A stretch of 64,000 nucleotides of DNA from Hymenobacter norwichensis DSM 15439 (GCF_000420705.1 NZ_ATVL01000013.1:78251-142250); one strand, 5' to 3'. Shown: positions 43,212 to 52,711, counted from the first letter of the stretch. Notes: generated from the sequence alone by a model not told the origin. Program-made: numbers and translations.

Positions 43212-43802
43212 ATGAGCCTCCTTACTTCTCTGGCCCGGCAGGTAATGCAGCAAGCGACCGTCGTGGGGGCTGCGCGCTTGGCCGCGCACGCCTACCGGAT
43301 CACCCTCGCCGGGCTGGCCCTACAGCACTGGACGTATACGCCAGGTCAGACGCTGAACGTCTTCTTCGGGCTGGCAGCCGCCGAGACCAGCCTGCGTAAA
43401 CGCACGTATTCCGTGTGGGGCTACGACCCCGCCCGGCAAGAGGTGGAACTGGCCGTCTGCACCTTCTCCGACGGGCCGGGGGCCCACTGGGCGGCGCAGT
43501 GCCGGCCGGGCGATACGGTGCATTTCTACGGCCCGGGAGGTCAGTTCCTGCTGAACCCCGCGGCCCCCGCGCACGTGTTCCTGGGGGATGTCTCCTGCCT
43601 CTCGCACTTCTATGCGTTGCACCGGCAGCTAGCGCCCGACGTGCCCGTGCTCAGCGTCATCCACGCCCAACACCGCGAGGAGGTGTTTGCGGACCTCGAC
43701 GGCCGCTGGCCCTTGCATGTGGAGGTCGCGGCTACGCTGTCGGCCGCCCAGTACCTGCGGGTGGCGGAAACGCTAGGCCTGCGCAAGCTTGGCCTCGGTT
43801 AA
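43212..43802 (+). pseudogene. Siderophore-interacting FAD/NAD reductase, 3'-truncated
   Basis: A 196-residue remnant starting MSLLTSLARQVMQQA. The FAD-binding barrel is intact, with LRKRTYSVWGYD (the RxYS motif) and DTVHFYGPGGQF. The NAD(P)-binding half begins (AHVFLGDVSCLSHFYAL) but stops after LRVAETLGLRKLGLG, before the last strands and the usual C-terminal Trp-containing tail. The stop falls inside a sequence block also found at 3856. The enzyme family releases iron from ferric siderophores; this copy is probably inactive. Confidence 0.65.
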
Positions 43803-43810
43803 AAGTTTGG
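43776..43810. repeat. Second copy of the 3840 block, at the truncation point
   Basis: The block 43789-43810 matches 3856-3877 at 20 of 22 bases, again preceded by a short GGCC hairpin. It coincides with the premature end of the siderophore-interacting gene, which suggests an insertion or deletion scar. Confidence 0.4.
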
Positions 43811-43968
43811 CACAAAAGTTAAACGGCCGAGCTTTGGACTGGTTCTCTCGTTTTCTTTCCTGGCTAGTCCGGTTGCTGCAGCCCAGCTTCCGTACTTCCT
43901 GATTGTTAAATGACTGCTGGTAACCTTTACGTTGCGCTGTCCTTTCTTCCCGCCTTCCCCGTCGCTTC

Positions 43969-46497
43969 ATGGCTCCCGGTTCCCCCGCCTCAACTTCCCT
44001 GCCCTTTCCCGACAGCCTCCTGCATGACCTGCTGGACATTTCGCTCACCGGCGTCAACGTGCTGCGCCCGGTGTACGACCCGGCCGGGGAAATCGAAGAC
44101 TTTGCCCTCGAGTACGTCAACCCCGCCGGCCAGCGCATGACCGGCCTGGCCGAGCGTCCCGGCGGCACGCTGCTCACCCGCTTCCCCGCCACCCTGGCCG
44201 CGGGCATTCTCGCCTATTACCGGCGCGCCTACGCCGACGAGACCGCCGGCCCCTACGACGTCAACTACCAGGCCGACGGGCTCGACAACTACTTCCGCTT
44301 GGCCGCCCGGCGCTCCGGCGACTGGCTCGTCGTCAGCTTCACCGACACGTCTGACCAGGACCGCAGCGCCGTCGAGCTGGCCCTGCGCGACAGCCAGGCC
44401 CGCGAGCAAGCGCTGCGCTCCGAGGCCGAGGAGCAGCGCAACTCCCTGCGCAGCTTCGTAGAGCAGGCTCCCGTGGCGGTGGCCGTGTACCGCGGGCCGC
44501 AGCACCGCGTGGAGCTGGCCAACGCCGCCACGCTGGCCATTTGGGACCGCCCGCTCCCCGACGTGCTCGGCCGGCCGGTGTTCGAGGTGCTGCCCGAGGC
44601 AGCTACCCCCGAGGTGGTGGCCCTCTTCGACCGGGTCTACGCCACCGGCACCGCCCACACGGCCCACGAGCAGCCCACCACCCTCGTCCGGCACGGGCAG
44701 CGGCAGGAAGTGTACTGGAACTTCGTGTTCCAGTCCGAATTCCTGCCGGACGGCCGCGTCATCGGCATTCGGTCCGTGGGCACCGACGTCACCGAGCAAG
44801 TCCGCGCCCGCCAGCAGCTGCAGCAGCTCAACCAGGACTTGGAGACCCGCGTGCAGGCGCGCACCCAGGAAGCCTTCATCCTGCAGGCTGACCTGCTCGC
44901 CGCCGCCCGGCGGCAGGCCGACCAGCAAACCCTGCTCTACGAGGTGTTCGCGCAAACCCCGGCCCCCATTGCCTTGCTGCGCGGCCCCGGCCACCGCTTT
45001 GAGTACGTCAACGCCGCCTACCAGGCCTTGTTTTCCGCGGGGCCACTGGCGGGCCGCGAGGTGGCGGACGCCGCGCCTGAATTGGCCGCGCAAGGCTTTG
45101 AGGCGCTGCTGGACCGTGTCTACCACACCGGCGAAACCTACTTCGGGGCCGAGGCGCCCTTTGCGCCCGTGCCGGTGAACGGTGAGCCCCCCCGCACTCT
45201 GTACTTCAACTTTACCTACCAAGCCTACCGCGAAAACGAGCAGATAGCGGGCGTCAGCATCTTTGCCTTCGAGGTCACCGAGCAGGTGCTCGCCCGCCGG
45301 GAGCGCGAAATCCAGCGGCAGCTGCTCACGGACGTCTTTGCGCAGGCCCCCGCCGGCATTTGGGTGGTGCGCGGCCCGGACTACGTGTTTGAGGTCATCA
45401 ACCCGACCATGACGCACGTTATTAAGCGCACCGCGGAGCAGTGCCTGGGGCGGCCCTACTTCGAGGTGCTGCCGGAGTTGACCAGCCAGGGCGTGCCCGA
45501 ACTGCTGCGGCGGGTGTGGGAACAGGGCGAGTCCCTGTTCGTCGAAGAGTTTGCCGCGCAGCTGGACCCCCAGGCGCCGGACGAGGTGGGCTACTTCACC
45601 TTTGCCTTCCAGCCCCTGCGCGACGAGCACGGGCAGGTGACGCGCATCTCCTGCGTGGCCCTGGACGTCACCGCCCAGGTCCGGGCCCGCCAGCAGGTCG
45701 ACGTCCTCAACCAAGCGTTGCAGTCCACCAACGCGGAGTTGAGCGACAGTAACCAGCAGCTCACGCGCACCAACGTCGACCTGGACAACTTCATCTACAC
45801 GGCCAGCCACGACCTCAAAGCGCCCATCTCCAACATCGAAGGCCTGCTCTACCTGCTGCAGGAAGGGCTGCCCCCGGCCGTGGCCCAAGACGAGGAAGTG
45901 GGCCCCACGCTCACGCGCATGCACGACGCGGTGGAGCGCTTCACGCGCACCATCGACCACCTCACCGACGTGTCCAAGCTGCAGAAAGAGCACGCCCCGG
46001 CCACCACCCGAGTCGACCTGGCCGCCGTCATTGAGGACGTGCGCCTGGACCTGGCGCCGCTGCTGGAGGGTGCCGGGGCCAAGCTGTTCGTTGACGTGAA
46101 CGCCCTGCCGCCCATCCAGTTTTCTGAAAAGAACCTGCGCAGCATCGTCTACAACCTGCTCAGCAACGCCGTCAAGTACCACTCGCCCGACCGGCCGCCG
46201 CGCGTCGACGTGCGGGGCCACGTGCGCGAGGGCCACACCGTGCTCGAAGTGCACGACAACGGCCTCGGCATTGCCGAAGCGCAGTTGCCCAAGCTCTTCG
46301 GCATGTTCCAGCGCTTGCACGACCACGTCGAGGGCACGGGCATCGGCCTCTACATGGTCAAGCGCATGGTCGAGAACGCCGGGGGCCGCATTGAGGTGCA
46401 CTCCCAGCTCGGCGCCGGTACCACCTTTTTCGTCTTCCTGCCCCACGACGCACCTACTGCCGGCGCGCTCCCTTTCCCCGCTTACCTCCCCTCCTAA
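43969..46497 (+). CDS. Multi-PAS sensor histidine kinase
   Basis: An 842-residue cytosolic kinase with no membrane segment. Four PAS-type domains lie at roughly 15-135, 155-275, 320-440 and 455-580, each ending in a DVTEQV- or TDTSDQ-like helix. A short coiled coil follows. The HisKA domain has His614 in IYTASHDLKAPISNIEGL. The ATPase domain shows the N box NLLSNAVKYH, the G1 box VHDNGLGIA and the G2 box GTGIGLYMVKRM. Its partner is the single-domain regulator 4 bases downstream. The ligand is unknown. Confidence 0.92.
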   Translation: MAPGSPASTSLPFPDSLLHDLLDISLTGVNVLRPVYDPAGEIEDFALEYVNPAGQRMTGLAERPGGTLLTRFPATLAAGILAYYRRAYADETAGPYDVNYQADGLDNYFRLAARRSGDWLVVSFTDTSDQDRSAVELALRDSQAREQALRSEAEEQRNSLRSFVEQAPVAVAVYRGPQHRVELANAATLAIWDRPLPDVLGRPVFEVLPEAATPEVVALFDRVYATGTAHTAHEQPTTLVRHGQRQEVYWNFVFQSEFLPDGRVIGIRSVGTDVTEQVRARQQLQQLNQDLETRVQARTQEAFILQADLLAAARRQADQQTLLYEVFAQTPAPIALLRGPGHRFEYVNAAYQALFSAGPLAGREVADAAPELAAQGFEALLDRVYHTGETYFGAEAPFAPVPVNGEPPRTLYFNFTYQAYRENEQIAGVSIFAFEVTEQVLARREREIQRQLLTDVFAQAPAGIWVVRGPDYVFEVINPTMTHVIKRTAEQCLGRPYFEVLPELTSQGVPELLRRVWEQGESLFVEEFAAQLDPQAPDEVGYFTFAFQPLRDEHGQVTRISCVALDVTAQVRARQQVDVLNQALQSTNAELSDSNQQLTRTNVDLDNFIYTASHDLKAPISNIEGLLYLLQEGLPPAVAQDEEVGPTLTRMHDAVERFTRTIDHLTDVSKLQKEHAPATTRVDLAAVIEDVRLDLAPLLEGAGAKLFVDVNALPPIQFSEKNLRSIVYNLLSNAVKYHSPDRPPRVDVRGHVREGHTVLEVHDNGLGIAEAQLPKLFGMFQRLHDHVEGTGIGLYMVKRMVENAGGRIEVHSQLGAGTTFFVFLPHDAPTAGALPFPAYLPS

Positions 46498-46501
46498 CTA
46501 T

Positions 46502-46927
46502 ATGGCCGCCGTTTCCTGCACGCTGCTCGTCGACGACGACGACACGACCAATTACCTCAACCAAACCCTGCTCCGGCGCATGGCCATCAGCGACACCGTC
46601 TTGGTAGCCCAAAACGGCCAGCAGGCGCTGGACCTGCTGCACCAGCACTGCGAGCTGCCCACCTCGCCCACCTGCCCGGCCCTCATCCTGCTCGACATGA
46701 AAATGCCGCGCATGAACGGCTTCGAGTTCCTGCAGGCCTACGCCCAACGGCCCGAACGGGAAAACCCCTCGGTGGTCATCATCATGCTCACTACCTCCCT
46801 CAACCCCAACGACGTCGAGCAGATGCAGGGCCTGCCCATCGCCGGCTACCTCATCAAGCCCCTCACCCGCGACAAAGTCAACCAGGTGCTCCAGGAGCAC
46901 TTCGGCCAAGCAAGCCCCGCCAGCTAA
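46502..46927 (+). CDS. Single-domain response regulator
   Basis: A 141-residue CheY-like receiver with no output domain. The acidic cluster VDDDDTTNYL, the phospho-acceptor in LILLDMKMPRMNGFEF, the Thr in IIMLTTSLNP and the Lys in GYLIKPLT are all present. The ATG at 46502 lies 4 bases after the kinase stop, so the two form an operon. It would relay phosphate to a partner outside the window. Confidence 0.92.
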   Translation: MAAVSCTLLVDDDDTTNYLNQTLLRRMAISDTVLVAQNGQQALDLLHQHCELPTSPTCPALILLDMKMPRMNGFEFLQAYAQRPERENPSVVIIMLTTSLNPNDVEQMQGLPIAGYLIKPLTRDKVNQVLQEHFGQASPAS

Positions 46928-47231
46928 TGAGCAGCCCCCAGCCAAACAAGTAAGAGACCATCTCTAAGCATGCAGCGGTTTCCCAATTCAGGATGAATAG
47001 CGCGCTCACTGATGCGCTGCACTTCGTGATAGAAGGACTCCAGTAGTGGCCTTCATCCAGCCCCCCGCATTCTGGTGGCTGTGCGTTACTAGGCTGCATT
47101 GCCTTAGCTACTTCGTCGCGCGTGCCCTTCGGGTTGCCTAGATACTGGGCAAGCTGGTTGACGTCAAGTGTCTGCTCCCAGTAGCGTGTACCCGCGATGA
47201 TGGCTGGGGAGTGAAGCACCCGGTTCCGCAA
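46878..47231 (-). CDS. Doubtful hypothetical or gene fragment
   Basis: A 117-residue frame (MRNRVLHSPAIIAGTRYWEQTLDVNQLAQYLGNPKGTRDEVAKAM). The first 50 residues look protein-like, but the last part overlaps the 3' end of the response regulator on the other strand and has poor composition. It may be the remains of a truncated gene. Confidence 0.25.
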   Translation of the reverse strand: MRNRVLHSPAIIAGTRYWEQTLDVNQLAQYLGNPKGTRDEVAKAMQPSNAQPPECGGLDEGHYWSPSITKCSASVSALFILNWETAACLEMVSYLFGWGLLISWRGLLGRSAPGAPG

Positions 47232-47346
47232 TTTGTGCGAGTCAAACGCGCATTTGAATGGCTCGCTGCCTGAGGTGGCCGCTGAACTTTGTGGTACTCT
47301 TCGGCCCCGCGCCGCCGCAGTTCACCCCCCCCTATTCTCCTCAGTC

Positions 47347-48207
47347 ATGACCACTTCTTTGCCACTAGAAACCACTTTTGCCCTTGGGGGCGACTTACCC
47401 ATTAGCCGGCTCGGCTTCGGGGCGATGCGCATCACCGGTCCCGGGCTTTATGGCCCCCCCACCGACCGGCCGGCAATGCTCGCGCTACTAAGACGGGCCG
47501 TCGAACTTGGCGTGACGTTTATTGATACGGCCGATATGTACGGCCCTTTCGTTTCGGAAGAGTTGATTGCCGAGGCGCTGCATCCCTACCCCGCCGGGCT
47601 GGTGGTGGGCACCAAAGGCGGCGTGGTGCGCTACGGCCCCGGCCAGGAGGTGCTGCTCGATGCCACCCCCCAGCACCTGCACGAGGCCCTGGCCGGCAGC
47701 CTGCGCCGCCTTAAGCTCGAGCGCCTAGATCTTTACCAACTGCACCGCCTCGACCCGCGGGTGCCCGCCGAACGCACGTTTGCCGCCTTGGCGCAGGCCC
47801 AGCAGCAGGGCTTGGTGCGGCACCTGGGCCTATCGGAAGTATCCGTAGAGGAGATTAAGCTTGCCCAGCAGCACTTTCCCGTGGCCTCCGTGCAGAACCG
47901 CTACAGCCTCTTCGACCGGGCGGCCGAGCCCGTGCTGGCGTACTGCCGGGCGCAGGGCATTGCCTTTATTCCGTGGTTCCCCATTGGCGGGGGGCAGGTA
48001 CAGGAGACGGACGCACTCCAGCAAGTCGCCGGCCGGCACCAGGTGTCGGTCCGGCAAGTTGCTCTGAGTTGGTTGCTCCACCACGCCCCCAACGTGTTGC
48101 CCATACCGGGCACGACCAGCCTCGCGCACCTGGCCGAGAATAGGCAGTCCCTACACCTGTCCCTTACGGCGGAGGATATGCGGGTTCTGGATGCGCTAGG
48201 GCACTAA
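47347..48207 (+). CDS. Aldo/keto reductase
   Basis: A 286-residue NADPH-dependent oxidoreductase. The start at 47347 fits the family length. Landmarks are LGFGAMRITG, the catalytic Asp/Tyr in TFIDTADMYGP, the Lys in LVVGTKGG, the His in DLYQLHRLDP, and the cofactor motif LPIPGTTSLAHLAENR. It reduces carbonyl compounds; the substrate is unknown. A strong hairpin terminator separates it from the AraC gene. Confidence 0.9.
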   Translation: MTTSLPLETTFALGGDLPISRLGFGAMRITGPGLYGPPTDRPAMLALLRRAVELGVTFIDTADMYGPFVSEELIAEALHPYPAGLVVGTKGGVVRYGPGQEVLLDATPQHLHEALAGSLRRLKLERLDLYQLHRLDPRVPAERTFAALAQAQQQGLVRHLGLSEVSVEEIKLAQQHFPVASVQNRYSLFDRAAEPVLAYCRAQGIAFIPWFPIGGGQVQETDALQQVAGRHQVSVRQVALSWLLHHAPNVLPIPGTTSLAHLAENRQSLHLSLTAEDMRVLDALGH

Positions 48208-48271
48208 GTAGCTTCGCGTTCAGGCTGCCCCGCTGGGTAGTCGCCGCACCACCCCGCCACTTGGCCGGGTG

Positions 48272-48319
48272 CCCGTTCTACCCGCTCGCTACCACCTGGT
48301 AGCCGGCGGGTAGAACGGG
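48272..48319 (+). terminator. Terminator after the aldo/keto reductase
   Basis: 14-bp arms CCCGTTCTACCCGC and its complement, with an inner GCTACC/GGTAGC stem, followed by TTTCTTCG. It lies 64 bases after the stop codon. Confidence 0.8.
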
Positions 48320-48341
48320 TTTCTTCGTAGCTTAAGCCCTC

Positions 48342-49271
48342 ATGAGTACTCCGCCCTTCGCTACCCTGTCCACCGTGGCCGACTTCACGCGGCACTACGG
48401 CTTTCCTGTTCCGGCCCACCCGTTGGTCACGGTCGTGGACCTAGCCCAGCACCCACCTACTGGGGTGGCCGCTGCCCCCGCCTGGCGCGCGCTCTACGTT
48501 ATCCTGCTCAAGCGGCACTTCGACGGGCAGCTCCCCTACGGGCAGCAGGAGTACGACTACCAGCCGGGCGAGCTGGGTTTCTACGCGCCCGGCCAGCCCG
48601 TGACGTTTTGCCCCGCCGCTACCCAGGCCGGCGCGGGCTGGCTGGTCGTCTTTCACCCTGATTTGCTGGGGCGCCCGTCGGTCAACTCACCGCTGGGCCG
48701 CTATCCCTTCTTTAGCTACCGGGTGCGGCAGGCCCTGGCACTCTCGGCCGCCGACGAGCAACGAATCCGCCACGCCGTGCTGGGGCTACGGCAGGAAAGC
48801 GAACTGCCCGCCGATGCCTTCAGCCAGCAACTGCTCGGCACGCAGCTCGAGGTGCTGCTGCAAGTGGCTAACCGGGCTTACCACCGGCAGTTTCCCACCG
48901 AGCCAGTGGGCGGCCCCGACCTGCTCAGTCGCTTCGAGGCCCTGCTAGCGACGTACCAGGACCACGCCGCCGACCAGCCCCTGCCCACCGTGCAGCACTT
49001 GGCGGAAGCCTTGCACGTGGCGCCGGCCTACCTGGGCGAGGTCCTGCGCCGGCACACGGGCCAGAATGCGCAGCAGCACCTGCACGCCGCGCTGCTCGAA
49101 AAAGCCCGGCAACTGCTACTGAGCACGCCCTTGAGCGTGCGCGAGGTAGCCTTTCGCCTGGGCTTCGAAAGCCCCTCCTACCTGGGCCGCCTCTTCAAGC
49201 AGAAGACCGGCCTTACCCCCACCGAATTCAAGCAACTGGCCACGGAGGCGGCCCTTGCAGTGCCGGCTTAG
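48342..49271 (+). CDS. AraC-family transcriptional regulator
   Basis: A 309-residue regulator. The N-terminal half is a cupin-like effector domain (YQPGELGFYAPGQPVTF, GWLVVFHPDLLG). The C-terminal half holds both helix-turn-helices: LPTVQHLAEALHVAPAYLGEVLRRHTGQN and LSVREVAFRLGFESPSYLGRLFKQKTGLTPTEF. It lies between the aldo/keto reductase and a convergent hydrolase and may control one or both. Confidence 0.92.
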   Translation: MSTPPFATLSTVADFTRHYGFPVPAHPLVTVVDLAQHPPTGVAAAPAWRALYVILLKRHFDGQLPYGQQEYDYQPGELGFYAPGQPVTFCPAATQAGAGWLVVFHPDLLGRPSVNSPLGRYPFFSYRVRQALALSAADEQRIRHAVLGLRQESELPADAFSQQLLGTQLEVLLQVANRAYHRQFPTEPVGGPDLLSRFEALLATYQDHAADQPLPTVQHLAEALHVAPAYLGEVLRRHTGQNAQQHLHAALLEKARQLLLSTPLSVREVAFRLGFESPSYLGRLFKQKTGLTPTEFKQLATEAALAVPA

Positions 49272-49304
49272 CGTTTTGCGCTGGCCAGGAGGGAGGGGGC
49301 GGCT

Positions 49305-50243
49305 CTAGCGGCACTCGACCTGCCCGAGCGGCTGGGGCTGCGCCCGCAGGGCCGCGCAGGCAGCCGGCCAGGCCGGGTCGGTGGGGTAAAGGGTGCTGCG
49401 CAGGTAGGCCCAGGTCAGCTGCTGGAGGGCGGCGACGCGCGCTGGGCTTTCGTCGGTGGTCTCCCGCGACTCGTACCCGGCAATGCCGCCCAGCGAGTGC
49501 TCGGCCCCAAACAACGTGAGCAGGCACTTGCCGCCGGGTGGACTCAGTTGGTAGGCATCGGCCCGCCAGTCGGCCCCGCGCGGACTCATACTGGACACGT
49601 CGTGGTCACCCACCACGACCAGCGTGGGGGTCGTCAGGTAGCGAAAGTCGGGCTGCAGAAAGGGGTGATTGCGGGCGGCCGCCGGGCTTAAATCGGCCCC
49701 GCCCCCGCCCGGCGCGGCCAGCAAGATGCCTGCCTTGACGCGGGCATCCAACAGGTTGACTTCCTTCCCGTCGGCCGGGTCGGGCAGGCGGGCCCCCAGC
49801 AGCATGCCCGCCGTCTGCCCGCCGTAGGAGTGCCCGGCCACGGCCACGCGGGCATGGTCGAGGCGGCCGCGCAGGCCTGGGAGGGCATCCTCCACCGTCG
49901 CTAGGTTGTCGAGGATGTGGCGCAGGTCCGCCACCCGGTGCCGCCAGATAGCCGGCCGGCGGGCATCGTCGGGCGGCAGGCCGAGCGTGCGCGAATCCAG
50001 GTGCGTGGGCTGCACTACGACGAAGCCGTGCGCCGCCCAAAACTGGACCAGGGGGCCGTAGCCCTGCAAAGAAGACCCATTGCCGTGCGAAAAGAGGATA
50101 ACCGGTAGTTCGCCCCCGCTTAAGGGTGCGGACACGCGCACGTGCAGTTCTTGGCCCCGCCCCGGCGCAGCAATCACGACCGGACTAACGGAAATAACCG
50201 GGGCCGGCGCGCTGAGTGACAGGCTACTGAGTAAGTCGTTCAT
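49305..50243 (-). CDS. Alpha/beta hydrolase (dienelactone/PAF-hydrolase-like)
   Basis: A 312-residue protein. The start at 50243 (MNDLLSSLSLSAP) is used; the longer frame to 50351 adds a doubtful leader. The oxyanion region ILFSHGNGSS, the nucleophile elbow VAVAGHSYGGQTA and the acid-bearing strand LVVVGDHDVSS are visible. The late AEHSLGG supplies the His. It should cleave an ester or lactone. No signal peptide is seen. It converges on the AraC gene with a 33-base gap. Confidence 0.88.
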   Translation of the reverse strand: MNDLLSSLSLSAPAPVISVSPVVIAAPGRGQELHVRVSAPLSGGELPVILFSHGNGSSLQGYGPLVQFWAAHGFVVVQPTHLDSRTLGLPPDDARRPAIWRHRVADLRHILDNLATVEDALPGLRGRLDHARVAVAGHSYGGQTAGMLLGARLPDPADGKEVNLLDARVKAGILLAAPGGGGADLSPAAARNHPFLQPDFRYLTTPTLVVVGDHDVSSMSPRGADWRADAYQLSPPGGKCLLTLFGAEHSLGGIAGYESRETTDESPARVAALQQLTWAYLRSTLYPTDPAWPAACAALRAQPQPLGQVECR

Positions 50244-50503
50244 GGGCGTAAATCTTCGGAGAAAAATTGGAATGCGGGGCGGCTGCTTCCACCACAAAAG
50301 TCTCCCGTCACAGCCCATTACAAGCCATTCAAAATGCGGTTTACGCAGCACAAATTGCGGGAACGCGTAAAAAGTCTCTCGTCAGTCGGCTGCGGGCGCG
50401 GTTGTTTGTTCAGTCACACCCCCCCCTATAAATGAACAACTCTGTCAATCACTTGCCCCTCAGCACATGGCATAGAAAACAGGCCTAATTGGTACAGAAA
50501 ACC

Positions 50504-50571
50504 TGTTCAGCAATCACAGTACCGTTAACTCATCTATCAAGATGAGTTAACGGTACTGTGATTGCTGAACA
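50504..50571. repeat. 68-nt perfect hairpin (32-bp stem, 4-nt loop)
   Basis: The arm 50504-50535 is exactly complementary to 50540-50571, with loop ATCA. It lies in a 630-base gap between the hydrolase start and the end of the T9SS gene. There is no T-run. It is similar in kind to the long palindromes at 18595 and 35330. Confidence 0.9.
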
Positions 50572-50873
50572 TACCTGCCCAATACTGCTGAACGCCTGAT
50601 TCTGCAGTGGAGACACTTTGCAGGGAGACCCCGGATAAACTCGCCGATTAATGTTTGAACCAAACTCTTAACCAAGGCCAACTTTTCATCACGCAAGTGC
50701 TACTCAACAGAAGAAGGGTGGGGGAGGGAGGAAGTTACATGCTAAGGAGGAAGGTTCAAGAAAGAGAACGGGAAGGCATTGCCTCGCCCGACAACCGGTT
50801 GGTGGGCGCTACCATCCGTTTCCCTTCCAGTTCCAGACGTGCTGGCCCCTTCGTCTGGTGGCCTGGCCCGGGC

Positions 50874-52451
50874 TTATTGTTTGACCAGCTTGCTGAGACG
50901 GCCCGTGGTTTGGTCGCGCACCAGATACAGGCCCGCCGGCAGGGCGTGCACGTTCAGCGGCGGATCCCCCACCTGCCCCGTGTGGACCACTTGGCCCACG
51001 GGACTCAGCAGCTGGTATGGGGTGCCGACCCGCCCCTGCACCGTTACCTGCACGGTCATGGGATTGGGAAACGCCGCTAACGGGGTCGGTTTGGTCGCGG
51101 ACGCGGTGGCCAGTGGCCCGGCACCGAGTTTAACGAGCCAGTAATCATTCTGCCCCTGGCTGGCTTGAGTTTTGTCCCCGCCGATGCCCGAGTCGGAATG
51201 TCCCCCCAGAATATAGCCGCCATCGCCCGTCGGCTGCAGCGAACACAACGCGTCCGAGCCACTGCCGCCCACGGCCTGATCCCATTGCGTAGTGCCGTTG
51301 CCGTCGAGCTTGACGAGCCAAAAGTCGTTCGTGCCCTGGCTGGCCTGCGTCTTGTCGCCGCTGGCGGGCGAGGCCGAGGTGCCGCCAAGCAGGTACCCGC
51401 CATCCGCGGTCTGCTGCAGGGCACTCAGCCCATCCGAGCCGCTGCCGCCCAGCGTTTTGTCCCATTGCTTTACCCCGCTCGCCGTCAGTTTGAGCACCCA
51501 ATAATCCGTGCTGCCCTGGCTGGGCTGCGTTTTATCGGCACTGATGCCGGAAGTGGAATTGCCCCCCACCACATACCCGCCATCGGCCGTTTGCTGCACC
51601 CGAGATACGCCATCAAAGCCACTGCCCCCGAAGGTGCGGTCCCATTGCCGGGTGCCGTTGGCATCGAGCTTGACGACCCACATGTTAAACAAGAGCAGGT
51701 TGGCTGCCGTGATCTCCGGGTTCGGATCCGTGCGCGATTCGCCGCCTAGAATGTAGCCCCCATCACTGGTTTGCTGCAGGCAGTTGAGAAAATCGATGCC
51801 CCCGCCGCCCAAGGTGCGGTCCCACTGCTTGACGCCAGTGGCCGTGATCTTTACCACCCAGTAGTCATAGGCGCCCAGATTGGCCTGGCTTTTATCGCCG
51901 CTGATGCCGGAGTGAGAGTAGCCCCCAATCACATAGCCGCCATCACTAGTTTGCTGGATGTCGGAGACCATGTCGGAATTGTTGCCCCCGAAGGTGCGGT
52001 CCCATTGCTTCGTACCATTGGCATCGAGCTTGAGGATCCAGTAGTCATGCGCGCCCAGATTGGGTTGCGTTTTATCGCCGCTGATGCCCGAGATGGAACT
52101 GCCACCCAGGATATAGCCGCCGTCACTGGTTTGCCGCACGGCCGGCAGGTAGTCCCAGGCCGAACCGCCGAAGGTGCGGTCCCACTGCTTGACGCCGGCG
52201 GCATCCACCTTGACCACCCAGTAGTCCCAGTCTCCCGCCCCGGCTTGCGTTTTATCGCCACTGCGGCCCGAGGTGGATTCGCCGCCGAGAATATAGCCGC
52301 CGTCGCTGGTGGGCTGCGCGGTATAGCAGTAGTCGTAGCCCGTGCCGCCAAAGGTGTGGTCCCACTGCTTGAGCAGAACTTGGGCCGTCGCGCTCGGGAG
52401 CGTATAGCAGAAGAAGAGCGAGAACAGGAGAACGAGTACACGTGCTTTCAT
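50874..52451 (-). CDS. Secreted T9SS protein with seven tandem ~61-residue repeats
   Basis: A 525-residue cell-surface protein. The signal peptide (RVLVLLFSLFFCYTLPSATA) precedes seven tandem units. Each unit has the form QWDRTFGGSGSD, then LQQTSDGGYILGGxSxSGISGDKTQ, then DYWVVKLDANG. The strand-turn pattern suggests a single seven-bladed beta-propeller. A C-terminal T9SS sorting domain follows (FPNPMTVQVTVQGRVG to GRLSKLVKQ). The DNA repeats are similar enough to allow recombination between units. Ligand unknown. Confidence 0.88.
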   Translation of the reverse strand: MKARVLVLLFSLFFCYTLPSATAQVLLKQWDHTFGGTGYDYCYTAQPTSDGGYILGGESTSGRSGDKTQAGAGDWDYWVVKVDAAGVKQWDRTFGGSAWDYLPAVRQTSDGGYILGGSSISGISGDKTQPNLGAHDYWILKLDANGTKQWDRTFGGNNSDMVSDIQQTSDGGYVIGGYSHSGISGDKSQANLGAYDYWVVKITATGVKQWDRTLGGGGIDFLNCLQQTSDGGYILGGESRTDPNPEITAANLLLFNMWVVKLDANGTRQWDRTFGGSGFDGVSRVQQTADGGYVVGGNSTSGISADKTQPSQGSTDYWVLKLTASGVKQWDKTLGGSGSDGLSALQQTADGGYLLGGTSASPASGDKTQASQGTNDFWLVKLDGNGTTQWDQAVGGSGSDALCSLQPTGDGGYILGGHSDSGIGGDKTQASQGQNDYWLVKLGAGPLATASATKPTPLAAFPNPMTVQVTVQGRVGTPYQLLSPVGQVVHTGQVGDPPLNVHALPAGLYLVRDQTTGRLSKLVKQ

Positions 52452-52666
52452 AATAGGAATAGAACAAGATGGAATGGTATTGCTTTGCGGTGCAAAAATT
52501 GCTCCATTCCTCTCTTCGTCGGTATGTCTCGTCGGTCCATGAAATGGACCGTTTTTTTGAGATAGAAAAAGGGATTTAGCGAACTAGTAAGAGCGCTATC
52601 AGACGTTCGTTATGACCTGCTATAAGGCCTCAGAGGCAGGCGATAGTATAAAAACCAGGGACCTCG

Positions 52667-52711
52667 TGCGGAGAATAGGGGCTATATTTACCGCATCATA
52701 TGCGGAGAATA
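52667..52711. promoter_or_regulatory. Fic operator overlapping the start codon
   Basis: TGCGGAGAATA occurs at 52667-52677 and again at 52701-52711, the latter overlapping the ATG at 52700. A near-inverse copy TATTTACCGCA lies at 52685-52695. Fic proteins with a C-terminal helix-turn-helix often repress themselves, which fits this placement. Confidence 0.55.

Noticed and set aside
43990..46446. Long open frame on the minus strand opposite the PAS kinase
   Set aside because: It is exactly antisense to a gene with intact kinase motifs; its Val/His/Gly-rich composition is the usual shadow of GC-rich coding DNA.
50874..52451. Possible non-coding tandem repeat array
   Set aside because: The repeats are in frame and encode seven propeller-like units in a protein with a signal peptide and sorting domain.
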